Part shown: positions 16,173 through 24,013 of the stretch, in pieces
Layout of the letters: each line of letters begins with the position of its first letter
How positions within the stretch are numbered: the first letter of the stretch is position 1
Assembly (NCBI GenBank): GCA_042088665.1
Contig: JBELMB010000028.1
Coordinates: 1 to 43,572 of the forward strand
Direction of reading: 5' to 3'
DNA length: 43,572 bases
Source: JBELMB01 sp042088665
Lineage (GTDB): Bacteria; Pseudomonadota; Alphaproteobacteria; Rhodobacterales; Rhodobacteraceae
Made by a program: the position numbers and the translations under genes
Notes under the pieces: model-generated
What the model was told of the DNA's origin: nothing
Seen by the model: only the letters and a program-made list of their open reading frames with translations
The model's database searches: none

Positions 16173-17270
16173 ATGAGCGGTGTATCCCTGACCAACGTTT
16201 CCAAGTCCTATGGAAATGTGACCGTCATTCCCGACTTGTCGCTTGAGATCGCCGAGGGCGAATTCGTCGTGTTTGTCGGGCCGTCGGGTTGCGGAAAATC
16301 CACGACACTGAGGATGATTGCCGGGCTGGAAAAAGTGTCCGGCGGGCAGATCATGATCGGCGGCAGAGACGTCACATGGGCACGCCCCAAGGAACGCGAC
16401 ATCGCGATGGTCTTTCAGAGCTACGCGCTTTATCCGCATATGAACGTCGCGGACAACATGTCCTTTGCGCTGCGCTTGTCCCGGCGGCCCAAGGCAGAAA
16501 TCGCCGAGCGGGTCAGGGTCGCGGCAGAGATGCTGGAACTGACGCCTTACCTCGACCGCAAGCCAAAGGATCTGTCCGGGGGCCAGCGACAGCGCGTGGC
16601 CATGGGCCGCTCGATCGTGCGCGACGCCTATGTCTTCCTTTTTGACGAGCCGCTTTCCAATCTCGACGCGAAACTGCGGTCATCCATGCGCACCGAACTG
16701 GCCCTGCTGCACAAAAAGCTGGACCGCACGATGATTTACGTCACCCACGACCAGATCGAGGCCATGACAATGGCCGACCGGATCGTGATCATGAAGGACG
16801 GGCTGATCCAGCAAGTCGGCAGCCCCAAGGATGTCTACAACACACCGATCAACACATTCGTGGCAACCTTCATGGGGTCGCCCTCGATGACGCTGCTTCC
16901 GGCGGAGCTTTCCGAAGAAGATGGACAATTCATGGTGAGTGGGTCGGGCTTCAGACTGCCGTTGCCCAATCGTCTGAAAGGCGCGGCCAAGGCTGCCAGA
17001 AGCAAGGGGATCACGGTCGGACTGCGCCCCGAACACTTTTCGGCAGAGGCGCGAACATCTGAATTTGCGCCAATCGAACTGACCGTGAAAGTCGCCGAAT
17101 ACATCGGGTCCAGCCAATATCTCGCCGCCGATCTGGGCGGTAGCAACATCACGGCAGCGGTCGAAGTCGGACCAGAGTCGGATCTGTTGACGGACGGGAC
17201 CTATTTTTTTGACACCTCGCGGCTTTATCTGTTCGACCGCGAGACGGAATTGGCACTCGTGCCGAATTAA
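16173..17270 (+). CDS. ABC importer ATP-binding protein, UgpC/MsmX type
   Basis: A 365-residue ATPase of the carbohydrate-uptake CUT1 family. Walker A is GPSGCGKST (about 36-44), the Q-loop is in MVFQSYALYPHM, the signature is LSGGQRQRVAMGR, Walker B is VFLFDEPLSNLDAK, and the switch histidine is in YVTHDQIEAM. The C-terminal 130 residues form the TOBE/MOP regulatory domain of MalK-like proteins. It energises the two permeases encoded downstream. The operon order, ATPase first and then binding protein and permeases, is one of several common layouts. The gap to the binding-protein gene holds a small AAGCG/CGCTT hairpin (17281-17300). Confidence 0.96.
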   Translation: MSGVSLTNVSKSYGNVTVIPDLSLEIAEGEFVVFVGPSGCGKSTTLRMIAGLEKVSGGQIMIGGRDVTWARPKERDIAMVFQSYALYPHMNVADNMSFALRLSRRPKAEIAERVRVAAEMLELTPYLDRKPKDLSGGQRQRVAMGRSIVRDAYVFLFDEPLSNLDAKLRSSMRTELALLHKKLDRTMIYVTHDQIEAMTMADRIVIMKDGLIQQVGSPKDVYNTPINTFVATFMGSPSMTLLPAELSEEDGQFMVSGSGFRLPLPNRLKGAAKAARSKGITVGLRPEHFSAEARTSEFAPIELTVKVAEYIGSSQYLAADLGGSNITAAVEVGPESDLLTDGTYFFDTSRLYLFDRETELALVPN

Positions 17271-17318
17271 GGCGCGCACAAAGCGCGTAAGAAAACGCTT
17301 AAAATGGGAGGACTATCA

Positions 17319-18638
17319 ATGAAACATTTGCTTATGACAGGGGCAGCCGCAATTGGCGCCCTCGCACTAAGCGCGGGGCTGGCCTTTGCCAATCCCTATG
17401 AGAAATACGAAGGCACAACCATCGTTGTGTCCTGGCCAGCCCTGAGCCATTTCACCAAGGCCGAGACCCTCATCGAGGAATTCACCGAAGAGACCGGTAT
17501 CGAGGTCGAGGTGGACGCGCTGCAATACCTGAAGCTGCGCGACCGGCAATTGCTGGAGATGTCCAAGAACCGGGGCGATTACGATGTCGTATCCTGGGTC
17601 GTGATGTGGAAAGGCGAGTATGTCTCCAAGGGACTGCTCACGCCCCTGTCGCAGTTCTACACCTCCGGCAGCCTTGTTGACCCGAGCTATGACATCAATG
17701 ACATCGCGGACGCCTATCTGCAAAACGGTGGCGTTGTCGGTGGCACAAAGGGCTACATGCCCGGCAAATCCGGCGCCATGTACGGCGTTCCGTTTGGCGC
17801 TGAAACATCGATCCTCGCCTATCGCAAGGATATCTTCGAGGAGCAGGGTCTTGAAGTGCCGACAACCTATGACGAGTTGCGCGCCGTCATGGCCAGCCTG
17901 AAAGAGGCGGGCATTCCGGCTCTGACCTCGCGCGGCAAGACCGGGCACCAGGTCACTGCGGCGTGGTTGTTGCACCTCGCCCCGCTGGGCGGAAAGATCT
18001 TTGATGAGAACTGGAACCCGGTGATCAACTCCGCCGAAGCGGTCGAGGCGGCACAGGTCCTGCGCGAAGTGGCCCAGACTGGTCCGGCCGGTATTCCAAC
18101 CTTTGGATTTGGCGAAGCGGCGGCCTCCTTCCTGCAGGGTGAAAGCGCCATGCACCTCGACACGCTGAAGATTGCAGCCATGTCGCGTGACCCGAAACTG
18201 TCGAAGATCGACGGCAAGGTCGGCTATGCGCTGCACCCGGTCGGATCGCGTTGCGGCTCGGAAACCGGCGGGTTTGCGGCAGGTATCCCGGCGAACAGCC
18301 AGAACAAGGAAGCGGCCTTCCTGTTCCTGCAGTACATCACCTCCAAGGCCGGTGACCAGCGTATGGTCGAGCTGGGCGGCGACCCCGTTCGGATTTCCAC
18401 ACTGCAGAACAATGCCGACAAATTCGACGAATACAGTGTCGTCGCCGAGCAGCTGCCCTGCGCCGACCCGGACTGGCGTCCCCTGATCCCGGAATGGAAC
18501 GAGCTGAACATCGACGTTCTGGGCCAGGCCCTGACCGAAGTGATCACGACAGACAAGCCGATCCAGCCGATCATGGACGCTGCCAATGAGAAGGCCCGCG
18601 CCATCATGGAGCGCGAAGGCTACTACGTCTGGCAATAA
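17319..18638 (+). CDS. Extracellular solute-binding protein, family 1 (sugar type)
   Basis: A 439-residue periplasmic binding protein. The signal peptide MKHLLMTGAAAIGALALSAG ends near AFA (about residue 25). The mature part has the type-1 binding-protein pattern: FTKAETLIEEFTEETGIEVEV near the start, EAAASFLQGESAMHLDT in the second lobe, and a C-terminal AMDAAN-like end. The start at 17319 is set by GGGAGG six to eleven bases upstream; an in-frame ATG at 17304 overlaps that site and is rejected. It delivers the operon's substrate to the permeases. A stable hairpin follows the gene. Substrate cannot be assigned by eye. Confidence 0.94.
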   Translation: MKHLLMTGAAAIGALALSAGLAFANPYEKYEGTTIVVSWPALSHFTKAETLIEEFTEETGIEVEVDALQYLKLRDRQLLEMSKNRGDYDVVSWVVMWKGEYVSKGLLTPLSQFYTSGSLVDPSYDINDIADAYLQNGGVVGGTKGYMPGKSGAMYGVPFGAETSILAYRKDIFEEQGLEVPTTYDELRAVMASLKEAGIPALTSRGKTGHQVTAAWLLHLAPLGGKIFDENWNPVINSAEAVEAAQVLREVAQTGPAGIPTFGFGEAAASFLQGESAMHLDTLKIAAMSRDPKLSKIDGKVGYALHPVGSRCGSETGGFAAGIPANSQNKEAAFLFLQYITSKAGDQRMVELGGDPVRISTLQNNADKFDEYSVVAEQLPCADPDWRPLIPEWNELNIDVLGQALTEVITTDKPIQPIMDAANEKARAIMEREGYYVWQ

Positions 18639-18648
18639 GCCCTGACTG

Positions 18649-18670
18649 GTGGGTCGCTCAGGCGGCCCAC
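18649..18670 (+). promoter_or_regulatory. Intercistronic stem-loop after the binding-protein gene
   Basis: GTGGGTCGC - TCAG - GCGGCCCAC, a 9-bp stem with one G-U pair and a four-base loop, 11 bp past the stop codon. It has no T tract. Such hairpins after binding-protein genes usually protect the 3' end of that part of the mRNA or cause partial termination, so that more binding protein than permease is made. Confidence 0.7.
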
Positions 18671-18701
18671 TTACTCTCCTCTGAAAAGGGATGTCCGCCA
18701 A

Positions 18702-19637
18702 ATGTCGCAGTCGACGGCAAACGTGTCTCCGGTGACATCCGTCAAACCCCGGTTCGAATCCGGCGCGCTGACGCCATACGCCTTCATTTTTCCGGCATTG
18801 CTGGTGATGGCGGGTGGGCTTTTGTACCCTGTTTTCATGGCCTTTTACCTGTCTTTCTACGACTGGCAGATTGGCCTTGATCTGGAAGACGCCGATTTTG
18901 TCGGCATGACGAATTTCGCCCGACTGTTCACCGACCCCCAGGTGTGGGAGGTCCTTTGGGTCACTCTGCGATTTGGCTTCTGGACGATCACCATCGAAAT
19001 GACGCTGGGTGTGGCCTTGGCACTTTTGCTCGAAAAACCCATTCGTGGGGCGAGCGTTTTCCGAACCATATTCATCCTGCCTTTGATGGTCTCACCTGTC
19101 GTGGTCGGTCTGATCTGGCGCTATTTATTCGATGCGCGTATCGGGTGGATCAATTATTATCTTGGCGCTTGGTTCGGTATCGAGCCTCAGGTCTGGCTGG
19201 GTGATCCGCAACTGGCCTTCTTTGCCATTGTTTTCACCGATATCTGGCAATGGACCCCGTTCATTTTCATCATCGTGATTGCGGGTTTGCAGGCCTTGCC
19301 GTCCGAAGTTGTCGAGGCTTCAACGATTGATGGCGCCAATTGGCACCAACAGATCTTCCTCGTCAAATTGCCGATGATCAAATCCATCCTTGTCATCGCA
19401 CTTCTGATGCGCCTGATCGATGTCTTTCGAGGGATGGAAGTGATGCTGATCATGACGGGCGGCGGACCCGGACGAAGTACAGAGCTTCTTTCACTCCATA
19501 TCTACAATCGCGCGTTTGAAACGCAACAATTGGGTTATGCATCGGCAATCTCGGTGCTGCTCATTGCCATTGTCTTTGGTATCTCCACACTGATCCTGAC
19601 CATGGCCAATCCCATGAAAAGCCGATCGGACGTCTGA
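18702..19637 (+). CDS. ABC importer permease, MalF-like
   Basis: A 311-residue inner-membrane protein with about six helices, the first near residues 24-48. The coupling (EAA) motif is EASTIDGANWHQQIFLVKLP near residues 205-225, which docks onto the ATPase. This marks the first CUT1 permease subunit. It lies 63 bp after the binding-protein gene, separated by the stem-loop, and 2 bp before the second permease. The ribosome site AAGGGA is about 9 bases upstream of the ATG. The sequence ggttcgaatccgg near its start imitates a tRNA T-arm but is coding. Confidence 0.95.
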   Translation: MSQSTANVSPVTSVKPRFESGALTPYAFIFPALLVMAGGLLYPVFMAFYLSFYDWQIGLDLEDADFVGMTNFARLFTDPQVWEVLWVTLRFGFWTITIEMTLGVALALLLEKPIRGASVFRTIFILPLMVSPVVVGLIWRYLFDARIGWINYYLGAWFGIEPQVWLGDPQLAFFAIVFTDIWQWTPFIFIIVIAGLQALPSEVVEASTIDGANWHQQIFLVKLPMIKSILVIALLMRLIDVFRGMEVMLIMTGGGPGRSTELLSLHIYNRAFETQQLGYASAISVLLIAIVFGISTLILTMANPMKSRSDV

Positions 19638-19639
19638 CC

Positions 19640-20467
19640 ATGAACGACAGTTTCCAGCGTCAGCTTTTCCATTATTCCGCCCTGATGGTGCTTGCCGCCA
19701 TGGCGCTCGCGCCGATCTGGGTGATGATTGCGACCTCGTTCAAAAACGAGATTGACGTACAGGATGCCAAACCCCTGTGGTTTTTCTTCGTGCCAACGTT
19801 TGACAATTACGAATACATCATGACCCGGGGCAAGTTTGATCGCTACCTGACAAACTCGATCATTGTTGGTGTGGCCTCTACTTTCATGACGCTCTTGCTT
19901 GGCGGCTTTTGTGCCTATGCGCTGGCCCGCACCGATTTTCGCGGTCGAAACCTGATGGCGAACTCAACACTGATGGTCCGCATGGTGCCACCAGCGGTCC
20001 TCGCCGTTCCGGCATTTGCCTTTGTGATGATTTCAGGGGTGGAAAACGATCTGCTGGTTCTGACGTTTATTTATACCGCGCTGAACTTGCCTTTCGCGAT
20101 ATGGTTATTGTTCGGCTTTTACAAGCAAATCCCCGTCGAATTGGAAGAAGCCGCCATTGTCGACGGCGCGTCGCCTTTGCAAGTATTTTTCCGGGTCCTG
20201 TTGCCCTTGATGAAATCAGGCTACGCCGTTGCAGCGATCTTCACCTTTCGTATCGCGTGGAACGAATTCATCCTTGCCCTTTTGCTGACCAGTCGCACCA
20301 CACGTACTCTGCCCGTTGGGGCCGCCGGATTTATCACCGACACGGGCGTTGAATGGGGACGAATTATGGCGATGGGCACGCTAATTGTTATTCCACCGTT
20401 ATTGTTCACATTCTTTGCCGCGCGTCAGATCATTGCCGGGATGACGGCAGGCGCCGTCAAAGGCTAG
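19640..20467 (+). CDS. ABC importer permease, MalG-like
   Basis: A 275-residue second permease subunit with about six helices. The EAA coupling motif is EEAAIVDGASPLQVFFRVLLP (near 170-190). The N-terminal stretch PIWVMIATSFKNEIDVQDAK is characteristic of MalG-like proteins. It starts two bases after the MalF-like stop and forms a heterodimer with it. The next gene (b561-like) follows after only 10 bp, so that gene belongs to the same transcript. Confidence 0.95.
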   Translation: MNDSFQRQLFHYSALMVLAAMALAPIWVMIATSFKNEIDVQDAKPLWFFFVPTFDNYEYIMTRGKFDRYLTNSIIVGVASTFMTLLLGGFCAYALARTDFRGRNLMANSTLMVRMVPPAVLAVPAFAFVMISGVENDLLVLTFIYTALNLPFAIWLLFGFYKQIPVELEEAAIVDGASPLQVFFRVLLPLMKSGYAVAAIFTFRIAWNEFILALLLTSRTTRTLPVGAAGFITDTGVEWGRIMAMGTLIVIPPLLFTFFAARQIIAGMTAGAVKG

Positions 20468-20477
20468 CCGGGCCAAG

Positions 20478-21158
20478 ATGTTGGACTGGCTTCTCGCCCC
20501 GATTGACGCGACTCGTGCTCATGAAATTTCATTTTCTCAGTCGTGGCATGGCAGGTTCATGGTCCTCGCATGGGGTATCTGCGTGCCGATGGGCATTCTG
20601 ATCGCGCGATTTTTCAAAGTGACACCGGGTCAAAACTGGCCAACGGAACTGGACAACCCCTTCTGGTGGCGCGCGCATCTCACGCTGCAAATCGCAGCTG
20701 GTGTTTCGATGGCCCTTGGCTTGGGAGTCATCCTTTCAGATGGCATGTCACGAGCTCCGCAACATTATCACATTTGGTTTGGGCGCGGAATCTTGCTGGC
20801 TGTTCTCTTGCAATATCTCTCAGGCCTTCTGCGCGGCACAAAAGGCGGACCAACAGATCCAAGACCGAATGGCAGCCTGTTCGGAGATCACTATTCAATG
20901 ACACCCAGACGGCGCGTATTCGAAGTTTTTCACAAAATGATGGGATACGCGCTTTTGATAATGTCCGCGTGGGTTGTTCTACAAGGGATGTGGCTTTCGA
21001 ATGCACCAATTTGGATGTGGTGGTCGATTCTGTTATTTTGGGGTGTTTTGGCGTTTCTGGCGCTGGCGCTTTCAAAACGACCGCGGGTGACAACCTATCA
21101 GGCAATTTGGGGTCCCCAAAAAGAGTTTTCTATCAAAGTCGATTCCAAAATTGAATGA
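20478..21158 (+). CDS. Cytochrome b561-like membrane protein
   Basis: A 226-residue protein with about five hydrophobic helices (near 31-50, 66-86, 99-118, 151-172 and 175-195). Histidines sit at the helix ends in the b561 pattern: WHGRFM (residue 24), WRAHLTLQ (68), HYHIWFGRG (96-98) and FHKMMGY (about 150). Four such histidines usually bind two haems. Known: b561 proteins move electrons across the membrane, often to or from ascorbate or quinone. The gene is last in the operon, 10 bp after the MalG-like permease. Why an importer operon carries it is not known; it might serve an electron partner of the substrate-oxidising pathway. Codon use is AT-richer than upstream genes. Confidence 0.75.
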   Translation: MLDWLLAPIDATRAHEISFSQSWHGRFMVLAWGICVPMGILIARFFKVTPGQNWPTELDNPFWWRAHLTLQIAAGVSMALGLGVILSDGMSRAPQHYHIWFGRGILLAVLLQYLSGLLRGTKGGPTDPRPNGSLFGDHYSMTPRRRVFEVFHKMMGYALLIMSAWVVLQGMWLSNAPIWMWWSILLFWGVLAFLALALSKRPRVTTYQAIWGPQKEFSIKVDSKIE

Positions 21159-22021
21159 ACCATTATTATAGACCAAATTGAATTTCGGAACTCACACTCG
21201 ACATACAATATGACGGAAGCAGTTCATGGGATCGTAATAGGTGACGAACCTACACCGAGAATAGAAACCCTACGTCGACAGAATTTGTGAGCTCAAAAAT
21301 CAAGCAGATGCCAAATTGCTGACGCAGGGACGCCAAAACACTGCTTGAAACGGCGAATACACAACGTAAAAAACCTACAGTATCCGTGACAACTTTTTTC
21401 GCGCCGAACCTAAAGTCCTTGCTGCTCTGGACATGGCATAAAATTGCAGTGTCCCGTCTGAAATCCAGACGGGTGGGGGGCTACATTGACGACGAAGCGA
21501 CCAGGCGCTGAACTCCAAGTCATACAAATCTATTTGTATTTTGTGAATCCGCTGAGGAACGTCGGACAGCATGCAAAGCCTCAGAACAGTAGGGGTGTGT
21601 CGCCAGTCCATAGGACTGCCGGCCCCCAAGCAAGGCAAAATCGCGGCAAACCTCCAGCGACGGCAACGCGCTACGCCAAAAGCCCGCGACCTTCACCTTT
21701 ATCGCTAACTCTCATAACTCGCGCGCGATACATTCGTGGTCAAGTTTTCACACCCCCGACCGGCGCCCAAAACGATAACATGCAGTCATTTTTGGGGTTG
21801 CTACAAATCCCCATGAAATTCAAAAATCGAAGAAATTCCGCTTCGGTACCGTTCTGCCCATAACCCTGCAGGGAAATGGTTCGCACCACTGCTGATTTGA
21901 AGGAGCGCACTTCGTTAAATGGCACGACTCTGCGATGCATTGTCGGCACCTCCGCCACTCGCACTCTTGGCGAATAGAACCCATGCCCTTCTGCTTTTGG
22001 ATCAAAGGCTGTCTGGCGTGG
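21159..22021. other. 863-bp stretch without a recognisable gene
   Basis: This begins the low-coding-density region. It is noticeably AT-richer than its surroundings. Short open frames are present on both strands, but none has a ribosome site with a recognisable protein start. A hairpin at 21453-21473 is the only clear structure. The region may be decayed sequence too old to identify. Confidence 0.5.
21453..21473. terminator. Hairpin, possible transcript end
   Basis: CCCGTCTG - AAATC - CAGACGGG, a perfect 8-bp stem with a five-base loop. No T run follows on the plus strand. It is 295 bp past the b561-like gene and could end or stabilise the operon transcript. Confidence 0.5.
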
Positions 22022-22416
22022 TTAGGATGCCGAGGAGTGTGCCTTGGCGTCGTTGCCGTAGGCTTTGGCGGACCAGTCGCAGGCATCCTCCGGGCCGGTC
22101 TCGAGGCGGCTCACAAGTATGCAGTCTGCGAAGTCGATCTCAACGTACCGGCCGTCGTCATACCGGGTGACGGAGCGGGTGGCGGTGCCGCTGGCGTCGT
22201 AGCTCTTTGTGTCGTCGCGCCCGAGGAAGGCCTCTTCCGCTTCGGTCAAGGTCAGGGACGACAGCGATCAATGACCTCCCGGAGGGTCAGGCCCGCCTCA
22301 TCATAGAAGGTCTGCATGCTGACCCAGACTTCGGTGTTTTCGGGGTCGCTCTGTGTGGCGCTGGTGGCGACACCGTTCTCGTAAAGGGTGTATAGACCCA
22401 GTGAAATCCTGCTCAT
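22022..22416 (-). pseudogene. Frameshifted gene of unknown function
   Basis: An ATG at 22416 opens MSRISLGLYTLYENGVATSA and runs to DRCRP followed by a stop. Moving one base, the next frame continues smoothly as LTLTEAEEAFLGRDDTKSYD to a stop at 22022. A single lost C in a run of three near 22256 explains both halves. The joined product would be about 130 residues. I do not recognise the family. It has no obvious ribosome site on its own strand. Confidence 0.55.
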
Positions 22417-22439
22417 GCTACACGGAGGAAAACCTGGCG

Positions 22440-22801
22440 ATGAGTGGGCCATTGGAAGACAACATCAAACGGTGAATGACCAGAAGATCCTGCGCCAGCA
22501 TGGAGTCCATGCGTCCATGATCGGAACCGGGAATTGCTACGACACTGTGCCTGTCTAGCGTCGGGAGGACAGTGCCCCACAGTGTTTTCTGATCCTCCTC
22601 AACGTCTTGAAGACCATCAGGGCCGAGCTGCTGTGGCAGCAATCCGGGCGGAGGCGTCGCGACGTTGAGATGGCGATCTTCGACTACACCACCGGTTTCT
22701 ACAATCCACGCTGGCGGCACTCAGCCCCGGGCTGGAAAACCAATTGGCTTGCGAACGAAAGGTCGCTCAAGTGAGAATCCGGAGCGGCGCTAAAACGTGA
22801 C
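22440..22801 (+). pseudogene. IS3-family transposase orfB C-terminal remnant
   Basis: Degenerate pieces of an IS3 OrfB C-terminus in order: QHGVHASMIGTGNCYDT (from SMxxxGNCxDN), a stop at 22557, LKTIRAELLWQQSGRRRRDVEMAIFDYTTGFYNPRWRHSA (quoted here in parts: LKTIRAELLWQQ, then EMAIFDYTTGFYNPRWRHSA), and finally, after one more frameshift, ERKVAQVRIRSGAKT ending at 22801. At least one stop and two frameshifts are present, and the N-terminal half and catalytic D-D residues are missing. The subgroup differs from the element at 5.3 kb. Confidence 0.75.
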
Positions 22802-22913
22802 AGCCCCGCGGTCCGCGCCGAAATGGTCGATTGCGTGGTGTTCAGGAACGGCACCGTCATCCCGAAAAATTTCAACCGCTCCAAGACCAGAAACATCTCG
22901 AGCGTCACGCGCT

Positions 22914-23460
22914 TCATTGCGGGGCTTTTGGCAGCTTGTCAAAACTCGCCGGTACGTCGCAGACCAGCGTCTTTCCCGGCTCATGAGTGATCGCAAAGGG
23001 CAGATTTGCCTCGCGCAACGTGGCTTGTGGTTTGACACCACAGGCCCAGAAAGCGGGCACGCCATTGCCCTCGGGCGGGTCGCTGCAGTCTGGTTGGGCG
23101 AGATCCCCAACGCCAATCTGCGCCGGCTTGTCCACGTAAAAAGGGCGCGCCATGGCATTTCGGAAAAGCCCCTGAAATTCGCTGCTCTGGAATCAACCGC
23201 ATCGACACAACCATTTTGCCCCCGAAAGGCCCGCGCTGTTTGAGGGCGAGTGTGGTGTCATTCATCGCCGCGTTGCTGTTTTCGCGGCAGTGCGGCAGGT
23301 CGATGCCCGCAGGAACCAGCGCGGCCTAAAAACCGAACGAACACCCCAGTACAAATGCCGTCAAATCATCACACCAGATATCTGTGATGTCCGGAACTTC
23401 CCCAAAAAATGGCCGTCCCGCCACACAGTTGGCCCGGCAGGCTGGCGTGCACCGGAATGG
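22914..23460 (-). pseudogene. DUF1445 (putative hydro-lyase / D-glutamate cyclase family) remnant
   Basis: Reading leftward: RDGHFLGEVPDITDIW-like, DDLTAFVLGCSFGF, an in-frame stop, AALVPAGIDLPHCRENSNAA, ALKQRGPFGGKMVVSMR, then frameshifted CHGAPFYVDKPAQIGVGDLA and FWACGVKPQATL, ITHEPGKTLVCDVPASF to a stop at 22914. These are the family landmarks (GCSF, GGxMVVSMR, VHGAP, VFWACGVTPQ, ITHxPGHM) in correct order. The N-terminal quarter is missing where it meets the MttB relic, and stops and frameshifts break the rest. Known: members include D-glutamate cyclase-like hydro-lyases. Confidence 0.75.
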
Positions 23461-23489
23461 GCGAATGTACGCCGGAGCTGGTGTAGTTG

Positions 23490-24005
23490 ATGTGCGAAAA
23501 AGGGGCGATACGCCGCGAAGGCGGACGCATGTGCTTTGCGCGTCGTGACGTCGAAGCTGCCATCGCGCAGGCGGCGCATCGCGTGAACCTGCCCTGTCTT
23601 GTCGATGACAAGGGCATAACGGCGGGTGACGGCGCTGTCCATATCTGGGCCGGAGGTGCCGCGACAGAGTCTTCGGCCCTTGATCTGAACACGGCGTTTT
23701 CCTGCATGAAGGCAATCAGCAAACCTGTCGGCGTCAGCTAATACAGTACATCGCACGTGGCGCTTGTTGTGGGGATGTTCGACAGGGCGCTGAAGGATCG
23801 GCCTTTCCGTCAACATCCGTTTTGTCTTGCAACTGTTGTGCATGCGGTCTCGCCGCTGCGCTATGCGCCCGAAGGCCTCGAAATCATATAGGCCGCCGTG
23901 GCACAGGGCATGCCGCTGCCACTGTGTGCCGCCGCACAGGCCGGTGCAGCCAGGCCCGTTGACCCTTGCGGGCGCGCTCGCTCAGGGTCTGGCCGAAACG
24001 ATGGC
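23490..24005 (+). pseudogene. MttB-family (trimethylamine/betaine) methyltransferase remnant
   Basis: Pieces in order: EKGAIRREGGRMCFARRDVE, AAIAQAAHRVNLP, GDGAVHIWAGGAA, an internal deletion, then SSALDLNTAFSCMKAISKPV, a TAA, VALVVGMFDRALKDRPFR, FCLATVVHAVSPLRYAPEGL, a TAG, AAVAQGMPLPLCAAAQAGA, and after a frameshift LTLAGALAQGLAETM. They follow the order of MttB-superfamily corrinoid methyltransferases, which demethylate methylated amines such as glycine betaine or trimethylamine. Both ends are lost: the start abuts the DUF1445 relic and the end is fused to the next relic. No amber-pyrrolysine claim can be made from this fragment. Confidence 0.7.
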
Positions 24006-24013
24006 GGCCCGCC

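Noticed and set aside
17367..18701. A 444-codon minus-strand frame opposite the binding-protein gene
   Set aside because: Mirror of a GC-rich gene; the plus-strand product has a signal peptide and family motifs, the minus frame has none.
18740..18760. A T-arm-like sequence (ggttcgaatccgg) suggesting a tRNA or attachment-site fragment
   Set aside because: It lies within the conserved N-terminal part of the MalF-like permease; no acceptor, D or anticodon arms accompany it.
21740..21964. Minus-strand frame with the stretch FLRFLNFMGICSNPKNDC
   Set aside because: No family is recognised, it has no ribosome site, and it lies in decayed sequence; not enough to call a gene.
23490..24005. Pyrrolysine read-through of the TAG in the MttB relic
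   Set aside because: The fragment also has a TAA, a frameshift and an internal deletion, and the TAG is not at a position I can match to the pyrrolysine site, so simple decay is enough.
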